DNA of 64,000 nucleotides from Pseudomonas sp. Root71 (lineage in GTDB: Bacteria > Pseudomonadota > Gammaproteobacteria > Pseudomonadales > Pseudomonadaceae): the NCBI RefSeq assembly GCF_001429045.1, contig NZ_LMHY01000025.1, positions 130,040 to 194,039 on the forward strand, in the 5' to 3' direction. The notes beneath the pieces are model-generated. The model did not search any database and was not told the origin of the DNA. It saw nothing but the letters and a program-made list of their open reading frames with translations. A program made the position numbers and the translations under genes. Position 1 is the first letter of the stretch, and every line of letters begins with the position of its first letter. Shown here piece by piece: positions 8,892-17,509 of this stretch.

Positions 8892-9800
8892 TGCGCGTAC
8901 TCCCGCCGGGGCATCATTTTTCAGCTTAGCGCCCATCCTGACGGGACAGCGCACCAAGCGACCGGATGGCAGCATACCTGCGAACGACGCAGGCTTCACG
9001 GCGAACCTTGCCTCGAGGCCACGAGCGCCAGCAAAAACTGATAGCCGCCCCCGGACAGGACTATTTTTTCCACCGTGCACCATTACAGAACCGAACGACA
9101 GGCAAAACACGCCGAAATGACTGAGCAACAAGGAAAAGTTCGCTTCAGCCAAGGGCTCGAAAGAGGTGAATTCAATACAAGGCTAAAATTTTTTGCACCA
9201 AAACCGCACAGTGGGTCTACGCTGGGTGCTTCGACATCCGCCATTTACTCAGTGGCGGGGTGAACCGGTAACATTTCCGGTTGCCAGGCTGTCGACCAGA
9301 AGGGTGCAACATGATGTAAGGCAAGGCGTCAAGCCCAAACCGAAAGCGCTTGAACCCCCCGGTTTCATGAGGTTTTTACAGCACTTGGCAGTCAATTAGA
9401 AAAAAAGCGTAACAAAACACGATTTTGTGCACGCTTGTTGCATTCATACCCAATATCACCCGAGTGGCACCCGCGGGAAGCGGAGCCCCTCAGGCAAAAA
9501 AAATAGTGGCAAGGTAGCCCGATGGAGATTCAAACGTTTCACCAGGACTCTTTTTAGCGACGACAAGGCGCAGAAAACAGCATTAAAGTTGTCCGCCCTG
9601 TTGCGTCGGAGCTGGAAATTTGCGACATCTACCATGCTGTTTGCGACAGGGTCGTAAAGAAGGCGAAAGGTTAGATGCGCAAGTATCGCCAACATTGTCG
9701 GCGTGATATAAGTTTGCGCCGACACAAAAAGAAAGAGCCGCCCAGATAATAAATCAGGTGGGACGGCAGTACTCTTCTAAAACCAAAGGAGCAAATCACG
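8892..9800. other. Long intergenic region upstream of the OprD porin
   Basis: About 900 nt with lower G+C than its surroundings and no convincing ORF. It holds the porin's control region. A perfect dyad lies at 9696-9724 and an AAAGGAG ribosome site just before the ATG at 9801. No stable RNA was recognised, though the length would allow one. Confidence 0.5.
9696..9724. promoter_or_regulatory. Perfect dyad upstream of the OprD porin
   Basis: TGTCGGCG (9696-9703) and its exact reverse complement CGCCGACA (9717-9724) flank a 13-nt spacer with an A/T-rich core. It ends 76 nt before the porin start. It may be an operator or a 5-prime UTR hairpin; there is no T-run that would make it a terminator. 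Confidence 0.4.
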
Positions 9801-11129
9801 ATGCGCGTGATGAAGTGGAGCATGATCGCACTGGCAGTTGCAGCAGCCGCCAGTACCCAATTGGCTACGGCCGCCCCTTTCGTAAGTGACCAGGCTGAAG
9901 CCAAAGGTATTGTTGAAGACAGCACGCTGAACTTGCTGGTTCGCAACTACTACTTCAACCGTGATAACAAAGATGGCGCCAACGACCAGAAAGACTGGAC
10001 CCAAGGCATCTGGGGCAATTTCAGCTCCGGTTACACCCAAGGCCTGATCGGTGTTGGTGTTGATGCATTCGGCTACCTGGCAATCAAACTGGACGGCGGT
10101 GATGGCACCGGCGGCACCGGCAACATGAGCCGCGACGCCGATGGCGAAGTCAATGACAGCCAGGGCAAAGCAGGCGGCGCAGTTAAATTCCGCGTATCCA
10201 AGACCGAGCTGAAAGTCGGCGACATGCAGCCAAGCACTGCTCCAGTGTTTGCAGTTGGCGGTTCCCGCATCCTTCCTCAAACTGCCAGCGGCATCCAGCT
10301 GCAGAGCAGCGAAGTCAAAGACCTTGACCTCGAAGCCGGTCACTTCTACTCGGCGACCAGCCAGGACCGCAACGCCCGTGACGGTGGCCTGTATGCAACC
10401 TACGCTGGCGTAGAAGCCAACAGCATCGACTATTTCGGTGGTAAATACGGCATCACCGACAACCTGTCGGCATCGCTGTATGGCGCCAAGCTGGAAGACA
10501 TCTGGAACCAGTACTACGCCAACCTGAACTACACCATTCCGCTGGGTGGCGATGAGTCGCTGAACCTGGACGGTAACATCTACAACACCAAAGATACCGG
10601 TGACGCCAAAGCGGGCGAGATCAGCAACACCGCTTACTCCCTGGCAGCAGCTTTCTCGTTCATGAAAGCACACACCATCACCCTGGCCTTCCAGAAGGTT
10701 AACGGTGACACTCCGTTCGACTACATCGGCGTGGGCAAGAACAACCGCGGCGGCGACTCGATCTTCCTCGCCAACTCCATCCAGTACTCTGACTTCAACG
10801 CCCCTGGCGAGAAGTCTGCCCAGGTTCGTTACGACCTGAAAATGGCTGAGTACGGCGTTCCAGGTCTGAGCTTCATGACCCGTTACGTTAAAGGCTGGGA
10901 CATCGACGGCACCAAAACTCCAGCAGGCAGCGCTTACGAAGGCCTGTATGGTGCAGACGGCAAGCACAACGAGACCAACTTCGAAGCCAAGTACGTTGTT
11001 CAGACTGGCCCGGCAAAAGACCTGTCCTTCCGTATTCGTCAAGCATGGCACTTCGCTAACGCTGACGAAGGTGAAGGCGACGTGAAAGAGTTCCGTTTCA
11101 TCGTCGACTACCCGCTGTCGGTTTTGTAA
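9801..11129 (+). CDS. oprD: OprD family outer-membrane porin
   Basis: An 18-strand substrate-specific porin of the OprD family, 442 residues. A signal peptide (MRVMKWSMIALAVAAAASTQLATA) precedes the family N-terminus FVSDQAEAKGIVEDSTLNLLVRNYYFNRD. The GAVKFRVSKTELKVG and MQPSTAPVFAVGGSR blocks match the family, and the protein ends in RFIVDYPLSVL with a terminal hydrophobic residue. OprD porins import basic amino acids, peptides or aromatic compounds. The slyX-HIT-porin order matches the P. aeruginosa oprD locus as I recall it, hence the symbol; the substrate is not proven. Confidence 0.88.
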   Translation: MRVMKWSMIALAVAAAASTQLATAAPFVSDQAEAKGIVEDSTLNLLVRNYYFNRDNKDGANDQKDWTQGIWGNFSSGYTQGLIGVGVDAFGYLAIKLDGGDGTGGTGNMSRDADGEVNDSQGKAGGAVKFRVSKTELKVGDMQPSTAPVFAVGGSRILPQTASGIQLQSSEVKDLDLEAGHFYSATSQDRNARDGGLYATYAGVEANSIDYFGGKYGITDNLSASLYGAKLEDIWNQYYANLNYTIPLGGDESLNLDGNIYNTKDTGDAKAGEISNTAYSLAAAFSFMKAHTITLAFQKVNGDTPFDYIGVGKNNRGGDSIFLANSIQYSDFNAPGEKSAQVRYDLKMAEYGVPGLSFMTRYVKGWDIDGTKTPAGSAYEGLYGADGKHNETNFEAKYVVQTGPAKDLSFRIRQAWHFANADEGEGDVKEFRFIVDYPLSVL

Positions 11130-11154
11130 TCGCATCCAGTTAGTTTGCGGTAAC

Positions 11155-11189
11155 AAAAAAAAGGCCCATCTTCGGATGGGCCTTTTTTG
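11155..11189 (+). terminator. Terminator after oprD
   Basis: A-run, GGCCCATC, tetraloop TTCG, GATGGGCC, T-run: a textbook intrinsic terminator starting about 25 nt after the porin stop. Confidence 0.9.
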
Positions 11190-11269
11190 TTGTCTATGCA
11201 AACTGTTCAATTATTGAACAATCGCTATCCATGCCTGACCGAAAAGTCAGCCGTGTATGGCAAGACCGG

Positions 11270-12112
11270 TCACTGCACCGCAGATTCCTGAACCACACGA
11301 ATAACCCGCTGTGGAAATGGAATATCGATACCGGCCTCTCGCAGACGATCCCGGGATAGTTCGTTGAACATGAACATCACGTCCCAGTAATCGGCAGTCT
11401 TTACCCAGACACGAAGCGAAAGTGTGATCGCACTGTCACCCAGGGTAGAAACAACGGCCTGTGGTTCCGGATCTGCCAATACTCGCGGGTCCTTGGCCAA
11501 TTCCAGCAAAACTTCACGGGCTTTCTGCAGGTCCGCTTCATAATCAACGCCTACATCAAACACGACCTTGCGGGTCGGCTGACGGTTTGTGTTGGTGATG
11601 ATGCCATTCGACAGATTGCCGTTAGGTACGATGATGGTCTTGTTGTCACCAGTACGCAGCACGGTATGGAAAATCTGGATGCTGTCGACAGTACCGGCGA
11701 TACCCTGAGCCTCGATCCAGTCACCGATGCGAAACGGACGGAACAGCAAAATCAGCACGCCACCGGCGAAGTTCGCCAGGCTGCCCTGCAAGGCCAGGCC
11801 AATGGCCAGGCCTGCCGCACCAATCGCTGCCACAAACGAAGTGGTTTCCACACCGATCATCGAGGCCACGCTGACGATCAGCAGAATCTTGAGAATGATA
11901 TTCGCCAGGCTGCTGATAAAGCCTTGCAGCGCCAGATCGGCATTACGCAATGCAATCAGGCCGCCGAGCTTTTTCGTGACCTTGTTGATCAACCACCAGC
12001 CGATGGCCAGGGTGATAACCGCCAGCAGTACACGGCTGCCGTACTCCATGATCATCGGGATCCAGGTTTGGGATACCTTGACCAGATTGTCTACCTCGGC
12101 ATTTAAGTCCAT
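11270..12112 (-). CDS. mscS: MscS-type small-conductance mechanosensitive channel
   Basis: A 280-residue inner-membrane channel that releases solutes on hypo-osmotic shock. There are three N-terminal membrane segments. The pore helix TM3 is GAAGLAIGLALQGSLANFAGGVLIL (about 95-120) with its Gly/Ala packing, followed by the beta domain (FRIGDWIEAQGIAGTVDSIQIF; VPNGNLSNGIITN). Length is like E. coli MscS. It lies downstream of yajQ, separated by a terminator, so it is probably an independent unit. Confidence 0.93.
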   Translation of the reverse strand: MDLNAEVDNLVKVSQTWIPMIMEYGSRVLLAVITLAIGWWLINKVTKKLGGLIALRNADLALQGFISSLANIILKILLIVSVASMIGVETTSFVAAIGAAGLAIGLALQGSLANFAGGVLILLFRPFRIGDWIEAQGIAGTVDSIQIFHTVLRTGDNKTIIVPNGNLSNGIITNTNRQPTRKVVFDVGVDYEADLQKAREVLLELAKDPRVLADPEPQAVVSTLGDSAITLSLRVWVKTADYWDVMFMFNELSRDRLREAGIDIPFPQRVIRVVQESAVQ

Positions 12113-12146
12113 CTACACTCTCCTGTTTTCCGGCTACCCGGCATGC

Positions 12147-12201
12147 GTAAAAAAAGCGGCAGAAAGACCGAACCGCGACGGGCTCAATCGTTTCTGCCGC
12201 T
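12147..12201 (-). terminator. Terminator after yajQ
   Basis: On the minus strand AGCGGCAGAAA (12201-12191) pairs with TTTCTGCCGCT (12165-12155) and is followed by a run of T. The loop is about 25 nt. Confidence 0.75.
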
Positions 12202-12248
12202 GCTTGGCCTCCGACGTCGCAAACGCCAAGAGGTTCCCGCTTCGAGGC

Positions 12249-12734
12249 TCAGTCGCGGAAGTTGTTGAACTGCAGCGGCATACCGAATTCCTTGGCCCGC
12301 AGCGCTGCAATGGCTTCTTGCAGGTCATCACGCTTTTTGCCGGTGATGCGAACCTGCTCACCCTGAATGGCCGCCTGAACCTTGAGCTTGGCGTCTTTGA
12401 CATGAGCGACGATTTTCTTCGCCAGCTCCTTGTCAATGCCTTCCTTGAGGACGGCTTCCTGCTTCATCAGCTTGCCCGACGCGAACGCGTCCTTGACTTC
12501 AAGGCACTGCACGTCGATTTTGCGCTTGACCAGCGCCAGCTTGAGGATCTCAATCATCGCTTCGAGCTGAAAATCCGCTTCGGCGGTCAGGTTGACGGTG
12601 AGGTCTTTTTCCTTGAACTCGAAGCTGCCTTTGCCTTTCAGGTCATAACGACGATCGAGTTCCTTGACGGCGTTCTCGACCGCGTTGGTGACTTCGTGTT
12701 TGTCCAGTTCGGATACCACGTCGAACGACGGCAT
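12249..12734 (-). CDS. yajQ: YajQ family nucleotide-binding protein
   Basis: A 161-residue UPF0234 protein, starting MPSFDVVSELDKHEVTNAVENAVKELDRRYDLKG and ending ALRAKEFGMPLQFNNFRD, both highly conserved. Homologues bind nucleotides, and the Xanthomonas member binds c-di-GMP and acts with a LysR regulator. That is family knowledge. It is divergent from panE. Confidence 0.95.
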   Translation of the reverse strand: MPSFDVVSELDKHEVTNAVENAVKELDRRYDLKGKGSFEFKEKDLTVNLTAEADFQLEAMIEILKLALVKRKIDVQCLEVKDAFASGKLMKQEAVLKEGIDKELAKKIVAHVKDAKLKVQAAIQGEQVRITGKKRDDLQEAIAALRAKEFGMPLQFNNFRD

Positions 12735-12869
12735 GTAATCTCTCCAAAATTAAAGGCGCACTGATGGAGCACGCCTGGCTTGCGGTTAAAATCCGCGCTG
12801 ATTATAACGGGTCTTTCCCATCATTCACTGCGAGCTGCCGATGCACGCCTTAAACAGAGCAAAAAGCTG

Positions 12870-13787
12870 ATGTCCACCACCTGGCATGTACTGGGCGCCG
12901 GCAGCCTCGGCACTTTATGGGCGACACGCCTGACACGGGCTGGAATGCCGGTCCGGCTGATCCTGCGGGACACCACGAGACTGCAGGCCTATGAGGTGGC
13001 CGGTGGATTGACACTGGTGGAACACGGCGAGGCGCAACACTATGCCGTGCCCGCAGAGACAGCCGACAACCCCCAACCGATCCACCGCCTGCTGGTGGCG
13101 TGTAAAGCCTACGATACCGAAAGTGCGGTGGCTCGATTGGCGCCACGCCTGGCCCCAGGCGCCGAACTGATCCTGCTGCAAAATGGCCTGGGCAGCCAGG
13201 ACGCGGTCGCCGCCCAGGTTCCCCAGGCACGCTGCATCTATGCCTCGAGCACCGAAGGCGCCTTCCGCGATGGTGATTGGCGCGTGGTGTTTGCCGGACA
13301 TGGCTTCACCTGGCTGGGGGATGCGAGCCATCCGGTGGCACCGATCTGGCTCGATGACCTGAGCGCTGCCGGCATCCCCCACGAGTGGAGCACCGAGATC
13401 CTGACCCGGCTGTGGCGCAAACTCGCCCTCAACTGTGCGATCAATCCGCTGACGGTGCTACACGATTGCCGTAATGGCGGTTTGCAGCAACATCAATGTG
13501 AGGTCGCCACCCTGTGCGGTGAACTGGTGGAGTTGCTCGAGCGTTGTGGTCAGCCGGCAGCGGCCGAAAACCTGCAGCAGGAAGTCGAACGGGTGATTCA
13601 CGCCACCGCCGCCAACTACTCCTCGATGCATCAGGACGTCACGAGCCAGCGCCGCACGGAAATCAGCTACCTGCTCGGTTATGCCTGCAAAGTGGCCGGG
13701 CGCCATCAACTGAACCTGCCTCACCTCAATCAACTTGAGGCAAGGTTGATCGCTCGCCTGCAACGCCTTGGATTGCCCAGCGACTGA
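12870..13787 (+). CDS. panE: Putative 2-dehydropantoate 2-reductase
   Basis: A 305-residue NADPH-dependent ketopantoate reductase-like protein of pantothenate synthesis. The start at 12870 places the Rossmann motif WHVLGAGSLGTLWATRL immediately at the N-terminus. LLVACKAYDT, LLQNGLGSQ and the catalytic Lys segment WRKLALNCAINPLT are seen, as is the C-terminal SSMHQDVTSQRRTEISYLLGY. Paralogues of this family can act on other 2-keto acids. Confidence 0.88.
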   Translation: MSTTWHVLGAGSLGTLWATRLTRAGMPVRLILRDTTRLQAYEVAGGLTLVEHGEAQHYAVPAETADNPQPIHRLLVACKAYDTESAVARLAPRLAPGAELILLQNGLGSQDAVAAQVPQARCIYASSTEGAFRDGDWRVVFAGHGFTWLGDASHPVAPIWLDDLSAAGIPHEWSTEILTRLWRKLALNCAINPLTVLHDCRNGGLQQHQCEVATLCGELVELLERCGQPAAAENLQQEVERVIHATAANYSSMHQDVTSQRRTEISYLLGYACKVAGRHQLNLPHLNQLEARLIARLQRLGLPSD

Positions 13788-13823
13788 GCAGCGGCTACGC
13801 TGGCCACTTGTTCCTTGTCTGCG

Positions 13824-15869
13824 ATGAATCCGATGCCATTGCGCCAGCGCCTTGAAAACCTGCCCGTCGGCCAGAAACTGCTGGCCGCCCTGCTGGTACT
13901 GATGGTCACCGTCCTGCTGGTTGCCAACCTGACCTTTATCAGCGCCGCCTACTACATCTCCCAGGAAAGCATGGCGCCCCAGGCCCTGCAGACCATCGGC
14001 CGGCTGGTATCCAACCCGAGCCTGGCCTCCGAAGCCCTGGCGTCCCCCCAAAGCGCCGAGCGCCTGCTGAATGAACTCAACAGCTATTCGCCCTTGCGCG
14101 CGGCAGCCCTGTATGACGGAAAGGGTGAGCGACTGGCGCAATTGCAGCATGGCGACAACCTGGAGCTACCGAAGCGTTTCCGGCATATCGAAGACTGGCA
14201 GGCCACCGAGTTTCGTACCAACCAAGTCATCCCCCTGCCCCGCACTGGCGCGGCACCAGGACACCTGCTGTTGGTAGCTTCGAGCGAACTGCCAGTGGCG
14301 TTCTACACCGGGACCCTGACGGCCAGCCTGGGGATTCTGATCTTCAGCGTATTGCTGTGGCTGATCATTGCCCGCCAGATCAAGCGCCTGATTACCCGGC
14401 CGATCCACCAGCTCGAAGAGTTGTCCCGGCAGGTCACCCGCGAAGAGAACTACGCACTGCGTGCTTCGCGCGGAAACCACGATGAAATCGGCAGCCTCGC
14501 CGAAGCGTTCAACACCATGCTCTCGCGGATCGAGGCCAGGGAGCAGCAACTCAAGCGGGCCAGGGACGACTCCCAGGCAGCCTATGACCAGGCCCAGGGT
14601 CTGGCGGAAGAAACCCGCCATACCAACCGCAAACTGGAGCTCGAAGTCCAGGTGCGCAGCAAGATCGAGAAAAAGCTCACCGGTTTCCAGAACTACCTCA
14701 ACAGCATCATCGACTCCATGCCATCGGCGCTGATCGCCCTCGACGAACAACTCTACGTGACGCAATGGAACCAGGAGGCCAGCGCCCTGTCCGGCACGCG
14801 CCTCGATGAAGCCCTGAACCAGCCTATCTTCCTCGCCTTCGAACCGCTCAAGCCGTTCCTGCCGCAACTCAAGCAAACGGTCGAGCAGCATACGGTGGCC
14901 AAGATCGAGCGTGTCACCTGGCTCAAGGATGACGAGCCCCGCCACTACGCCCTGACTTTCTATCCGTTGATGGGCGGTGCCGGGCGTGGCGTGGTGATCC
15001 GGATCGACGACATCACCCAGCGCCTGTCCCTGGAAGAGATGATGGTGCAGTCGGAGAAAATGCTGTCGGTGGGTGGCCTGGCCGCCGGCATGGCCCACGA
15101 GATCAACAACCCGCTGGGCGCAATCCTGCACAACGTGCAAAACATTCGCCGACGCCTGTCGTCCGATTTGCCGAAGAACCTCGAAGTGGCCGAACAGGCC
15201 GGCATCGAACTGGCGACGGTCAACCAGTACCTGAAAATCCGCGAAGTGCCACAGTTACTCGACGGCATCCAGCAGGCCGGTGCCCGGGCGGCGAAAATCG
15301 TCACCCACATGCTCAGCTTCAGCCGTCGCAGCACCCGCCAGATGGCCCCGTGCGATCTGCCTGCCCTGATCGACCAGGCGGTGGAGATCGCCGGTAACGA
15401 CTTCGACCTGGCGATCGGCTTCGACTTCAAGGGCCAGGCCATCATTCGCCAGTTCGATCCGGCCCTGGGACCGGTCCCCGGCACCGCCAACGAACTGGAG
15501 CAAGTGCTGCTCAACCTGTTGAAGAATGCTGCACAAGCCATCCATCAGCGCGAAGACGACAGCGAACCGGGGCGGATCATCCTACGCACCAGACTGAATC
15601 CGCCATGGGCGGAAATCCAGGTCGAGGACAACGGGATCGGCATGAGCGAAAACGTGCGCAAACGGACCTTCGAGCCGTTCTTCACCACCAAGGAAATCGG
15701 CCAGGGCACCGGGCTTGGCCTGTCGGTGTCGTACTTCATCATCACCAATAACCACAAGGGGCAGATGGAAGTGCAATCGACTCTTGGCCAAGGCACCTGC
15801 TTCACCTTGCGCCTGCCCCTGGCGAGTACCCCACCTGTCTCGCAAGAACTCAATCTGCTATCGAGGTAA
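13824..15869 (+). CDS. Orphan membrane sensor histidine kinase (HAMP-PAS)
   Basis: A 681-residue kinase. TM1 is at about 18-45 (LLAALLVLMVTVLLVANLTFI). A periplasmic domain of about 110 residues, TM2 (ASLGILIFSVLLWLIIA), HAMP, a coiled coil, a PAS domain (about 290-410), HisKA with phospho-His in MAHEINNPLGAIL, and an HATPase domain with VEDNGIGM and GTGLGLSVSYFI follow. The HisKA helix pair is extended by about 40 residues. ATG 13824 is preferred to an upstream TTG. No response regulator gene is adjacent. The PduO gene follows after 2 nt. Confidence 0.92.
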   Translation: MNPMPLRQRLENLPVGQKLLAALLVLMVTVLLVANLTFISAAYYISQESMAPQALQTIGRLVSNPSLASEALASPQSAERLLNELNSYSPLRAAALYDGKGERLAQLQHGDNLELPKRFRHIEDWQATEFRTNQVIPLPRTGAAPGHLLLVASSELPVAFYTGTLTASLGILIFSVLLWLIIARQIKRLITRPIHQLEELSRQVTREENYALRASRGNHDEIGSLAEAFNTMLSRIEAREQQLKRARDDSQAAYDQAQGLAEETRHTNRKLELEVQVRSKIEKKLTGFQNYLNSIIDSMPSALIALDEQLYVTQWNQEASALSGTRLDEALNQPIFLAFEPLKPFLPQLKQTVEQHTVAKIERVTWLKDDEPRHYALTFYPLMGGAGRGVVIRIDDITQRLSLEEMMVQSEKMLSVGGLAAGMAHEINNPLGAILHNVQNIRRRLSSDLPKNLEVAEQAGIELATVNQYLKIREVPQLLDGIQQAGARAAKIVTHMLSFSRRSTRQMAPCDLPALIDQAVEIAGNDFDLAIGFDFKGQAIIRQFDPALGPVPGTANELEQVLLNLLKNAAQAIHQREDDSEPGRIILRTRLNPPWAEIQVEDNGIGMSENVRKRTFEPFFTTKEIGQGTGLGLSVSYFIITNNHKGQMEVQSTLGQGTCFTLRLPLASTPPVSQELNLLSR

Positions 15870-15871
15870 CC

Positions 15872-16453
15872 ATGGGCTTTCGTTTGTCGAAGATTTACAC
15901 CCGCACTGGCGACAAAGGCGAGACCGGGCTGGGCGACGGTCGTCGCGTACCCAAGGATCACCCGCGGATCGAGGCCATTGGCGAAGTCGATACGCTGAAC
16001 AGTCAGGTGGGCGTGTTGCTGGCCGGGCTGGCGGCGCAAACGGGTGAGTTTCCAGGCTTGAACGAAGTGATCGAGGTATTGGCCCCCTGCCAGCATCGGT
16101 TATTTGATCTGGGTGGCGAACTGGCGATGCCGGTGTACCAGGCGTTGAATGCAGCAGAAATCGAACGACTGGAAGCGGCGATCGATGTGTGGAATGAAGA
16201 GTTGGGGCCCCTGGAAAACTTCATCTTGCCCGGTGGCTCGACGCTGATTGCCCAGGCTCATGTCTGCCGTAGCCTGGCGCGCAGCGCAGAGCGGCGCTGT
16301 CAGCAGCTCAATGCGATTGAGCCGTTGGCCGGAGTTGGCCTGGCGTACATCAATCGGTTGTCGGATTTGTTGTTTGTGATGGCGCGGCTGATTGCCAAGC
16401 GTCAGGGAGTGGCGGAGATTCTTTGGCAGCCTGCGGCGAAACCTGAGGTTTAG
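15872..16453 (+). CDS. PduO-type cob(I)alamin adenosyltransferase
   Basis: A 193-residue ATP:corrinoid adenosyltransferase that makes adenosylcobalamin. The N-terminal ATP-binding signature KIYTRTGDKGETGLGDGRRV and the C-terminal RRCQQLN...YINRLSDLLFVMAR helix are both present, with LENFILPGGS in between. It overlaps nothing but starts 2 nt after the histidine kinase, so the two are presumably co-transcribed. Confidence 0.93.
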   Translation: MGFRLSKIYTRTGDKGETGLGDGRRVPKDHPRIEAIGEVDTLNSQVGVLLAGLAAQTGEFPGLNEVIEVLAPCQHRLFDLGGELAMPVYQALNAAEIERLEAAIDVWNEELGPLENFILPGGSTLIAQAHVCRSLARSAERRCQQLNAIEPLAGVGLAYINRLSDLLFVMARLIAKRQGVAEILWQPAAKPEV

Positions 16454-16470
16454 CCGGCGCCTGCCAAGCC

Positions 16471-16550
16471 CTCATCGCGAGCAAGCTCGCTCCCACAGGT
16501 TTTGTGATCGCCGCAAATCCACTGTGGGAGCGAGCTTGCTCGCGATGAGG
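16471..16550. repeat. Family B paired palindrome
   Basis: Two inverted copies of an ATCGCGAGCAAGCTCGCTCC-type unit around a roughly 30-nt spacer, between two convergent genes. The family recurs at 18197, 46972, 57771, 58487 and 61297. Confidence 0.9.
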
Positions 16551-16559
16551 CCATTTGCA

Positions 16560-17507
16560 TCACTCGGAATCAGGCCAAAACGCCCGTATTCCCGCCACAC
16601 CCTGCGCACCCGTCGCCCAGGCTTTCTCGACCTCAGCCGGGCCAACCCCACCAAGCAGGAACACCGGCTTGCTGAAGCCCTCGATCAAGCTCGACGCCTG
16701 CTCCCAACCCAACGGCTCGGCGCCAGGGTGAGTCTGGGTCGGCTGTACCGGCGACAGGGTCACGAAGTCCACCCCCATCTGCTCGGCCAGCGCCAGCTCT
16801 TCAGCGTTATGGCACGACGCCGCCAGCCAGCGCGATGCCGGTAGCGGTCGGCCAGCCGCTGCGTATTTGCGCAGCTGCGCCGAGGTAATGTGCCAACCGG
16901 CGGACGGGAAGTCGCCCAGCCATTCGAACGGCCCCTTGATCATCAATTGCGCCTTGCCGGCACACAGCCCCACCGCATCCACGGCCAGGTCCCGGTATTT
17001 CGGGTCGTAACCGTTCGGTGCGCGCAACTGGATCAGCTTGATGCCGCCAGCAATGGCCTTCTGGATGCCGCGCAGCAACGCCGGGGTTTCCAGGTCTTCC
17101 GGGGTAATCAGGTACTGAGCGGGCAATTTCGCGGCCGCGACGATCGGCTGATTGGCCGCCGGAAACTCGTAATCCGACAGATCCCGGGGCGACACCCAGG
17201 CCAGCGGTTGGCCTTCGGCGCCGTGGGGCTCGCCGGTAAACGCCGAGACTTCCCAGACATCCAGCAACACCTGCTTGTCCGGGTAATCGTGCCGGACCTG
17301 AATGAGCGGGCGCGCCGCGCCGACCACGATGCCCAGTTCCTCATGAAGTTCGCGGGCCAGTGCGGTTTCGACCGACTCGTCGGCCTCGACCTTGCCCCCG
17401 GGAAATTCCCACAAGCCACCCTGGTGCTGTGAATCCGCACGACGGGCGATCAGAATTTGGCCACTGCCATCACGGATGACGGCGGCGGCGACATGGACTC
17501 GTTTCAC
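16560..17507 (-). CDS. Nudix hydrolase fused to a ThiE-like domain
   Basis: A 315-residue two-domain protein. Residues about 1-130 form a MutT-type Nudix domain with the box GGKVEADESVETALARELHEELGI. Residues about 140-315 are a thiamine-phosphate-synthase-like barrel (QYLITPEDL, GIKLIQLRAPNG, DFVTLSPVQPTQTHPG, FLLGGVGPAEV). The GTG start at 17507 has GGAGGAG upstream and follows the GST stop by 2 nt. Several ThiE catalytic positions are not conserved (see findings), so the second domain may not make thiamine phosphate. MutT would remove 8-oxo-dGTP. Confidence 0.9.
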   Translation of the reverse strand: MKRVHVAAAVIRDGSGQILIARRADSQHQGGLWEFPGGKVEADESVETALARELHEELGIVVGAARPLIQVRHDYPDKQVLLDVWEVSAFTGEPHGAEGQPLAWVSPRDLSDYEFPAANQPIVAAAKLPAQYLITPEDLETPALLRGIQKAIAGGIKLIQLRAPNGYDPKYRDLAVDAVGLCAGKAQLMIKGPFEWLGDFPSAGWHITSAQLRKYAAAGRPLPASRWLAASCHNAEELALAEQMGVDFVTLSPVQPTQTHPGAEPLGWEQASSLIEGFSKPVFLLGGVGPAEVEKAWATGAQGVAGIRAFWPDSE

Positions 17508-17509
17508 CT

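Noticed and set aside
9456..9725. Possible 89-residue minus-strand protein in the oprD upstream region
   Set aside because: No supporting motif, and it spans the dyad and promoter area of the porin.
9777..11210. A 477-codon open frame on the minus strand
   Set aside because: It lies opposite the OprD porin and has no recognisable sequence of its own.
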